DNA of 11,070 nucleotides from an uncultured Oxalobacteraceae bacterium (GTDB lineage: Bacteria > Pseudomonadota > Gammaproteobacteria > Burkholderiales > Burkholderiaceae), in the NCBI GenBank assembly GCA_946479255.1, contig CAMLFK010000163.1:1-11070 (forward strand), written 5' to 3'. The position numbers and the translations under genes were made by a program. Shown here piece after piece: positions 6,298 through 11,070 of this stretch. The notes under the pieces were generated by a model. It had not been told where the DNA came from and searched no databases. It worked only from the letters and a program-made list of their open reading frames with translations. Within the stretch, counting starts at the first letter, position 1. Each line of letters begins with the position of its first letter.

Positions 6298-6326
6298 GGC
6301 TATTCCCACACCGACAGGAGAACGAT

Positions 6327-6737
6327 ATGACCAACTTAAAGAACATCTGCGGAGCGCTGTGCCTGGTTCCCGGCATGCTCATCGCACAGCACGCCGCAGC
6401 TGCGGCGCCCGAGCCGGTTGTCAAGGCGCTGCTTACCAAAGCGATGGCCAACATTCCCGGCAAAGAAGTGCTGATGCTCTCCGTCGAGTATCCCCCCGGT
6501 GGAGCTGATCCCGTCCATCGCCACGATGCCCACGGTTTCATTTACGTTCTCGAAGGCACGATCGTCATGGGCGTCAAAGGTGGCAAGGAGCACACCTTGA
6601 AAGCGGGGCAGACTTTCCATGAAGGGCCCGATGAGGTGCATACCGTCGGCCGCAACGCCAGCAAGACCAAGCCGGCAAAATTCCTGGTGCTGCTCGTGAA
6701 GGACGTCAACAAGCCGGCACTGATACCAGTGAACTGA
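6327..6737 (+). CDS. Secreted single-domain cupin
   Basis: The 136-residue protein has a signal peptide (residues 1 to about 27, ending in an alanine run AAAAA), so it should be exported to the periplasm. One cupin domain follows: motif 1 is HRHDAHGFIYVLEG, with His64, His66 and a third His at 69 near where many cupins have glutamate. Motif 2, FHEGPDEVHTVGRN, supplies His105. A metal-binding site of three or four histidines is therefore likely. The reaction is unknown; similar small exported cupins are often found with stress genes. The ATG (6327-6329) sits six bases after CAGGAG, and the longer frame from 6228 would overlap the promoter. It is driven by copy 3 of the LysR-box module, linking it to ohr and the AhpD-like operon. 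Confidence 0.88.
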   Translation: MTNLKNICGALCLVPGMLIAQHAAAAAPEPVVKALLTKAMANIPGKEVLMLSVEYPPGGADPVHRHDAHGFIYVLEGTIVMGVKGGKEHTLKAGQTFHEGPDEVHTVGRNASKTKPAKFLVLLVKDVNKPALIPVN

Positions 6738-6775
6738 GGCGCCGTACGCAAGCAGACCGAAACCAGTTTGAAGCA

Positions 6776-7235
6776 TTAGTCATCGATAAATATCGCGAAA
6801 TCGTCCAGTTGCAGCTTCTGCAGATTCACCTGGTTTTCGGACAGGCTGTTGTCAGCCCAACCGAGCGACATCCCAGCGACCACCATTTGATTCTCAGGAA
6901 GCCTCAATTCGGTGCGAAGGAGCGGGTGCTGCATCGACCATATCTGCTGCGGGCAGGTGTCGAGTCCGCGGCCTTTTGGCCGCGAGCATAATGTTTTGCA
7001 AAAAGCAGCCATAGCAGATAAAACTGGCCCATTCGAGCCGGCGATCCATTGTGAGAATGATGCCTACGGGCGCGTCGAAAAACAGGAACTGGCGCTCGAC
7101 CTCGCGCATCCGGCTGACCTTGTCTGACCTGCGAATGCCCTGGGCATCGGCTAGCTGGCCGCGAAATAAATTGGAACGGGTTAAATAGGGGGCGTGCAGG
7201 GGTTGCGGGAAAAATGGATATTCCGGTGCCAGTTT
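6776..7235 (-). pseudogene. Nitroreductase-family remnant: 5' truncated and frameshifted
   Basis: Two frames encode the C-terminal two-thirds of an FMN-dependent nitroreductase. The upstream frame reads PEYPFFPQPL, then FFDAPVGIILTMDRRLEWA and YGCFLQNIMLAAK. The downstream frame reads RGLDTCPQQIWSMQHPLL, VVAGMSLGWADN and ends at TAA 6776-6778. The switch is at a four-base T run (6974-6977, AAAA in gene sense): removing one A restores IMLAAKGRGLDTCPQ, so a one-base insertion explains it. The N-terminal part, with the first FMN-binding arginine/serine block and the APSGxNxQPW motif, is missing, since homology begins near 7235 and a TAA lies just upstream. A sequencing slip could explain the frameshift but not the truncation. 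It is not expected to be functional. Confidence 0.8.
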
Positions 7236-7301
7236 ATGTCTTGGACGTAAAGACAGCATAAAACATTTTTACGGTTTGAGAAGAGGGTCCAAGCTGGGGC
7301 A
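7236..7301. other. Junction between two truncated, divergent gene remnants
   Basis: This stretch belongs clearly to neither remnant. The nitroreductase homology (minus strand) fades at about 7235 and the P-type ATPase homology (plus strand) begins at about 7302. Both have lost their 5' parts exactly here, so one deletion across the shared upstream region of two divergent genes would explain the arrangement. The local sequence is A/T-richer (an AAACATTTTT run at 7261-7270). No direct repeats or insertion-sequence ends were found. Confidence 0.5.
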
Positions 7302-7559
7302 GATAGTGCTGCGCCAACAGCCGCACCGCTGTTTTCGATGGGCGCGGGCGGCACCGACACGGCGATCGAGACGGCAGACGTGGCCTTGATGGACGACGAC
7401 CTGCGCAGGATCCCGCGGTTCGTGCGGCTCAGCCGGAAGACCGGCTCGGTTCTGTGGCAAAATATCATCATTGCCCTGTCCATCAAAGGCGCAGGCATGG
7501 GCGCAAGCTTGATTGTTGTGTTCAACGACCTACGGTTACTGAAGGCGAAATACGTATGA
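7302..7559 (+). pseudogene. C-terminal remnant of a heavy-metal P-type ATPase (ZntA/CadA type)
   Basis: The frame encodes only the end of a P1B-type metal-transporting ATPase: MGAGGTDTAIETADVALMDD (the region after the GDGxNDAP hinge), then LSRKTGSVLWQNIIIALSIK, then GASLIVVFNDLRLL, the usual C-terminus. The hinge itself is unrecognisable, and about 20 residues normally found between ALSIK and MGASL (part of the last membrane hairpin) are missing in frame. The metal-binding domain, CPC motif, phosphorylation and ATP-binding domains are all absent, so it cannot pump. The frame is open from 7251 and still ends in TGA 7557-7559, overlapping the czcI-like ATG by the ATGA arrangement. The intact ancestor was probably the first gene of this metal-resistance operon. 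Confidence 0.8.
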
Positions 7560-7903
7560 AACGCTGGCTGCTGGTCCTGCTCATGTGGGTGCTGCCGCTG
7601 CAACTGTCGTTCGCAGCGGTCGCTCCCTATTGCGCGCACGAAGAGGGCGCCGCGGCACAGCATTTCGGCCATCATAGCCACGACCATCAAGACGGCAAGG
7701 GGCAGGACGAACACCAGTCAAAGCTGCCGGGAGCCGATCCCGACTGCGATTACTGCCAACACGCGGGTAGCGCGGCGCTACCGTTGCCCTTGCCGGCGTT
7801 GTTGAGCATGCTCCCGCAATACCACCTCGAAGACGACCCAAGCGGCTTCGTCTCGTTCATCCCCGACCTCGTCCCTCCGCCCGACAGAGCGTCCCTAGCC
7901 TGA
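7556..7903 (+). CDS. czcI: CzcI-like metal-resistance accessory protein
   Basis: The 115-residue protein begins with a signal peptide (MKRWLLVLLMWVLPLQLSFA) and should be periplasmic. A histidine-rich stretch follows, HFGHHSHDHQDGKGQDEH, with His36, 39, 40, 42, 44 and 53, then a C-D-Y-C pair (Cys64, Cys67) and Cys26 in APYCAHEEGAA. These features match CzcI-type proteins found upstream of czcCBA in Cupriavidus and relatives, where they influence expression or metal handling of the efflux system. The ATG overlaps the stop of the P-type ATPase remnant (ATGA), with GAAGG about 10 bases upstream. The symbol rests on family pattern and position. Confidence 0.78.
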   Translation: MKRWLLVLLMWVLPLQLSFAAVAPYCAHEEGAAAQHFGHHSHDHQDGKGQDEHQSKLPGADPDCDYCQHAGSAALPLPLPALLSMLPQYHLEDDPSGFVSFIPDLVPPPDRASLA

Positions 7904-8011
7904 CCGGCAAGCAGCGCGCTTCCTGACACCGGCCGACTCGTTCGCACGCCCCGTGCCGCATTCGGTACCCGGGCATCGTGCGCGTGTACACCATCACTTT
8001 GAATAGCAGGT
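7904..8011 (+). other. czcI-czcC intergenic spacer
   Basis: This 108-bp gap shows no clear sigma-70 promoter and no T-run terminator. AGCAGG at its end is the czcC ribosome site. It most likely lies inside one operon transcript. Confidence 0.35.
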
Positions 8012-9307
8012 ATGAAGAAAACAAGCATGCAACTCGCATTGGTCGCGCTCGCGGCCATGCAAGCAGCCGTCGCCGCGCCATTGCAAGGTGCCGCACCGTT
8101 GACTGCGGCGACAGCGCAGCCACAGGAAGCGGCACTGACGCTGGAAGTGGCGATCGCCCGAGCGTTCGCCGCCAATCCCGCCCTGCGCGCAGCAGCACTG
8201 GAAGTCGAGGCCCAGGGCGGTGCACTGGTCCAGGCGGGCATGCTTCCGAATCCCGAACTCGAATTCATCAAGGAGGGCACCAGCGGCCCCGACCGAACCT
8301 CGACCATGCAATTGACCGTACCTATCGAACTGGGCGGAAAGCGTGGCGCGAGGATCGCGGCGGCGCGTGCCGGCCGTACCGTGGCGGCGGAAAGCCTGGC
8401 CGCCTTGCAGACCGAAGTGCGCGCCGATGTCAGCGCCGCGTTTCATGCGCTGGCCGTTGCCACCGAGCGGGCACGCCTGGCTGGCGAACTGGCGGGGCTT
8501 GCCGGGCAGGCGGCGGCTGCCGCCACGCGGCGCGTGCAGGCAGGCAAGGTGTCGCCGGTCGAGGAGACGCGCGCCAAGGTCGCGCTGGCCGGGGTGCGCA
8601 TCGAAGCCTTGCAGTCCGCACGCGAGTTCGAGAGCGCCAAGGCGCGCCTGGCCGCGCTCTGGGCCGGCTCTGCACGCGATATCGGCGCTGTACGGGATGC
8701 TGCCCTTTCCGTGTCGATGGCGGCACCGCCCTTGGCCACACTGCTCAGCCGGACGGATGCTGCCCCGGCGATCAGGCGCCAGCATGCCGAGGTGGGCCAG
8801 CGCGATGCGGCAGCCAGCGTCGAGCTTAGCCGCCGCATGCCGAACATCGGCGTGATTGTCGGCACCCAGCGCGATTATCGCGACCGCGACCGCCAGGCCG
8901 TGGTCGGCCTGTCCGTTCCGCTGCCCCTGTTCGACCGCAACCAGGGGGGCGTGCTTGAATCGCTGCGCCGCGTCGACAAGGCGAAAGAAGAACTGCGCGG
9001 ACAGATCGCGCGCGTGCGCGCCGACGTGACCGAAGCGCATGCGCAATGGAGTACGGCGCTCGCCGAGGCGACATTGATTGAGGAGCAGATCCTGCCCGGC
9101 GCAGCCAGCACCTACGCGGCTGCGGGCAAGGGATTCGAGGCGGGCAAGTTCAGCTTCCTCGAAGTGCTCGACGCGCAGCGCACGCTGTTCCAGGCACGCA
9201 TTCAATACCTCAACGCCAGTGCCCAGGCCTGGCGCGCCTGCGCCGATATCGAACGCCTTATCGGCCCGCTGCCCGTTGGCGCGGAAGCCACGACGGAGAA
9301 ACAATGA
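8012..9307 (+). CDS. czcC: CzcC: outer-membrane channel of the metal RND efflux system (TolC/OMF family)
   Basis: The 431-residue protein forms the outer-membrane duct through which the CzcCBA complex expels divalent metal ions (zinc, cobalt, cadmium or similar). A signal peptide covers residues 1 to about 22 (MKKTSMQLALVALAAMQAAVA). Two outer-membrane-efflux repeats follow. The first starts at LTLEVAIARAFAANPALRAA, with MLPNPELEFIKEG. The second starts at PAIRRQHAEVGQRDAAASVE, with SVPLPLFDRNQGG. Long alanine-rich helices typical of the periplasmic barrel are visible. The length is normal for CzcC (about 420). AGCAGG lies just before the ATG. Its TGA overlaps the czcB ATG (ATGA at 9304-9307), indicating coupled translation. 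Which metal is exported cannot be decided from sequence. Confidence 0.93.
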   Translation: MKKTSMQLALVALAAMQAAVAAPLQGAAPLTAATAQPQEAALTLEVAIARAFAANPALRAAALEVEAQGGALVQAGMLPNPELEFIKEGTSGPDRTSTMQLTVPIELGGKRGARIAAARAGRTVAAESLAALQTEVRADVSAAFHALAVATERARLAGELAGLAGQAAAAATRRVQAGKVSPVEETRAKVALAGVRIEALQSAREFESAKARLAALWAGSARDIGAVRDAALSVSMAAPPLATLLSRTDAAPAIRRQHAEVGQRDAAASVELSRRMPNIGVIVGTQRDYRDRDRQAVVGLSVPLPLFDRNQGGVLESLRRVDKAKEELRGQIARVRADVTEAHAQWSTALAEATLIEEQILPGAASTYAAAGKGFEAGKFSFLEVLDAQRTLFQARIQYLNASAQAWRACADIERLIGPLPVGAEATTEKQ

Positions 9308-10521
9308 AAAAGCAATCAAGCATCATCGCCATCATCCTGGTCCTGGCCGGCCTGTTCGGCGCTTATGTGCTGCTGAGCGACCGCCCAGCGCCGCAAGCGG
9401 AAGCTGAGCATGCCGAACAGGATGAGCACAAGGAACACGCGGCCGGCGACGGCGAAAAGCACGAGGAAAAGGAAGCACGCCTGCCTGCCACGCCCGGCCT
9501 GGTGCCATTTACCGCTGAGCAGGTCAAGAGCGCCGGGATCACCTTGGCTGCCGCGGGCGCGGTTCAGCTCGACACCTTCGTGCGCATGCCCGGCGAAGTC
9601 GGGCTCAATGAAGACCGTACGGCGCACGTGACCCCGCGCTCGTCCGGCGCCGTCGAGTCCGTAAGCGGAAATCTCGGCCAGCGCGTCCGGAAGGGGGCCG
9701 TGCTGGCGGTCATTTCAAGCGCCGAAGTGTCGAACCAGCGTGCTGAGCTGGCGGCCAGCCGCGAGCGCCTGCAGTTTGCCAGAACCGTGTACAAGGCGGA
9801 GAAACAGCTGTGGGAAGACAAGGTGTCGGCGCGGCAGGACTACCTGAAAGCCGAACAGGAACTGCGCGCAGCGGAGATTGCGGTGCGCAGCGCCGAACAA
9901 GGCCTGAGCGCTTTGGGCTCAGGCCGAGGCGCCGGGCAGTCGAACCGGCTGGAAGTGCGCGCGCCTTTCGACGGCGTGATCGTCGAGAAGCACGTGGCGC
10001 AAGGCGAAGTCGTGGGCGCGGACACGCGCATCTACACGATCTCCGATCTGTCCACGGTCTGGGCGGACGTCGTCGTTCCGGCCAAGGACCTCGACCTTGT
10101 GCGGGCCGGCACTGCCGCCGTGATCCGCTCGGTGGCATCCGAAATGAGCGCCCCGGGCAAGGTCAGCTACGTCAGTGCCTTGATCGGGGAAGAAACGCGC
10201 TCGGCCAAGGCGCGCGTCGTGCTGGATAATCCGGGCGGCGCCTGGCGCCCAGGTCTGTTCGTCAATGTCGATATCGTCACCGGGTCGGCGCGGGTACCGC
10301 TTGCGGTTGTCAAGGAAGCCGTGCAGCGCATAGAGGGACACGATGTCGTTTTCGTCAGGACCGAGAAGGGCTTCAGGGTCCAGCAAGTCAAGCTGGGCCG
10401 TTCCGATGGACGCGTGATCGAAATCGTGCAAGGGCTGCGTGAGGGTGAACGCTATGCCGCGGCCGGCAGCTTCACCATCAAGGCCGAACAGGGCAAGGAA
10501 GGGGCCGAACATGCCCACTGA
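9304..10521 (+). CDS. czcB: CzcB: periplasmic adaptor (membrane fusion protein) of the metal RND efflux system
   Basis: The 405-residue adaptor links the inner-membrane pump CzcA to CzcC. An N-terminal membrane anchor (residues 7-24, IIAIILVLAGLFGAYVLL) is followed by a His/Glu-rich segment (about 34-58; His36, 42, 45, 53) that probably binds metal, as in CzcB relatives. The HlyD layout then appears: a barrel-sandwich half (HVTPRSSGAVESVSGNLGQ), a coiled-coil hairpin (about 140-200), the second lipoyl half (APFDGVIVEKHVAQGEVVGA), and a beta-barrel beginning LSTVWADVVVPAKDLDLV. Start and stop overlap the neighbours: ATGA with czcC and 11 bp with czcA. The C-terminus repeats the histidine theme (EGAEHAH). 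Confidence 0.93.
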   Translation: MKKQSSIIAIILVLAGLFGAYVLLSDRPAPQAEAEHAEQDEHKEHAAGDGEKHEEKEARLPATPGLVPFTAEQVKSAGITLAAAGAVQLDTFVRMPGEVGLNEDRTAHVTPRSSGAVESVSGNLGQRVRKGAVLAVISSAEVSNQRAELAASRERLQFARTVYKAEKQLWEDKVSARQDYLKAEQELRAAEIAVRSAEQGLSALGSGRGAGQSNRLEVRAPFDGVIVEKHVAQGEVVGADTRIYTISDLSTVWADVVVPAKDLDLVRAGTAAVIRSVASEMSAPGKVSYVSALIGEETRSAKARVVLDNPGGAWRPGLFVNVDIVTGSARVPLAVVKEAVQRIEGHDVVFVRTEKGFRVQQVKLGRSDGRVIEIVQGLREGERYAAAGSFTIKAEQGKEGAEHAH

Positions 10522-11070
10522 GCGCATGCCCGACGGCATGTTCAACAAGCTGATCCGGTTCTCCATCGAGCAGCGCTGGCTGGTGATGTTCGCCGTGTTG
10601 GCGATCGCCGTACTCGGCATCTTCAGCTACCAGCGTCTGCCGATCGACGCGGTGCCCGACGTGACGAACGTGCAGGTGCAGATCAACACCGCCGCCCCCG
10701 GCTATTCGCCGCTCGAGACCGAGCAGCGCATCAGCTTTCCGATCGAATCCCTGATGGCCGGTCTGCCGGGGCTGGAGCATTCGCGCTCATTGTCCCGCTA
10801 CGGGCTGTCGCAGGTCACGGTGGTGTTCAAGGATCGCACCGACATCCAGTTCGCCAGGCAACTGGTGAGCCAGCGTCTGCAGGATGCGCGCGAACAGCTG
10901 CCTGCCGGCGTGGTACCGACCATGGGGCCGATCGCAACCGGTCTGTCCGAAATCTATCTGTGGACGGTCGAGACAACGCCGGGAGCACGCAAGAGCGACG
11001 GCAGCCAGTACACCCCGACCGACCTGCGCGAGATCCAGGACTGGATCATCAAGCCGCAGCTGCGCAACGT
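10511..11070 (+). CDS. czcA: CzcA: RND metal efflux pump, N-terminal part (3' end outside window)
   Basis: The first 186 codons of an inner-membrane heavy-metal RND transporter are present. The N-terminal transmembrane helix (RWLVMFAVLAIAVLGIFSYQ) is followed by the family signature LPIDAVPDVTNVQVQINTAA, then PGYSPLETEQRISFPIE and GLSEIYLWTVE of the pore domain. Heavy-metal RND pumps usually run to about 1,040 residues, so most of the gene lies beyond the window. The ATG at 10511 is chosen because AAGGAAGGGG precedes it; it overlaps the end of czcB by 11 bp. ATGs at 10526 and 10538 are alternatives. It should use the proton gradient to drive export of divalent metal through CzcB and CzcC. Confidence 0.93.
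   Translation, partial: MPTERMPDGMFNKLIRFSIEQRWLVMFAVLAIAVLGIFSYQRLPIDAVPDVTNVQVQINTAAPGYSPLETEQRISFPIESLMAGLPGLEHSRSLSRYGLSQVTVVFKDRTDIQFARQLVSQRLQDAREQLPAGVVPTMGPIATGLSEIYLWTVETTPGARKSDGSQYTPTDLREIQDWIIKPQLRN

Noticed and set aside
7994..9319. 441-codon minus-strand frame opposite czcC.
   Set aside because: czcC has strong family motifs, a ribosome site and operon overlaps; the antisense frame is a codon-bias shadow.

Overview
The window is GC-rich, densely coded bacterial DNA. The protein families (Ohr, GlxA-type AraC regulator, bestrophin-like channel, CzcI/CzcCBA) and their wording look most like a betaproteobacterium of the Oxalobacteraceae (Massilia/Duganella type). That placement is an inference from protein style, because there is no rRNA or other marker gene here.

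Layout. At 1-139 is the 3' end of an unassigned + strand gene. From 175 to 4365 genes run on the minus strand: ohr (organic hydroperoxide reductase), a LysR-type regulator, a broken bestrophin-like channel gene, an NmrA-like NAD(P)-binding protein and an AhpD-like CxxC protein. The last three, read from 4365 downwards, form one likely operon. From 4663 to 6737 genes run on the + strand: a GlxA-type regulator (DJ-1/PfpI plus AraC), a small cysteine-rich OsmC-like protein and a secreted cupin. From 6776 to 7559 lies a scar made of two gene remnants facing away from each other: a nitroreductase (minus) and a heavy-metal P-type ATPase (plus). From 7556 to the window end is a czcI-czcC-czcB-czcA metal efflux operon, with czcA cut by the window edge.

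Main observation. Three separate genes or operons (ohr, the AhpD-like/NmrA-like operon, and the cupin) share the same promoter module, with identical geometry in each copy. It has a 19-bp dyad containing a T-N11-A LysR-type box, then exactly 21 bp, then TACCGC, exactly 17 bp, then TARACT. The dyad centre falls near -66 from the predicted start point, the usual place for a LysR-type recognition site. The -35 hexamer is poor, which fits activator dependence. A lysR gene sits directly upstream of ohr, so the simplest reading is a local LysR regulon for peroxide or electrophile stress. The GlxA-type regulator, divergent from the AhpD-like operon, is the alternative candidate.

The window also shows genome decay: an internal deletion with frame change in the bestrophin-like gene, a one-base frameshift plus 5' truncation in the nitroreductase, and a P-type ATPase reduced to its C-terminal tail but still overlapping the czcI start codon. 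No tRNA, rRNA, CRISPR array or insertion sequence was seen.
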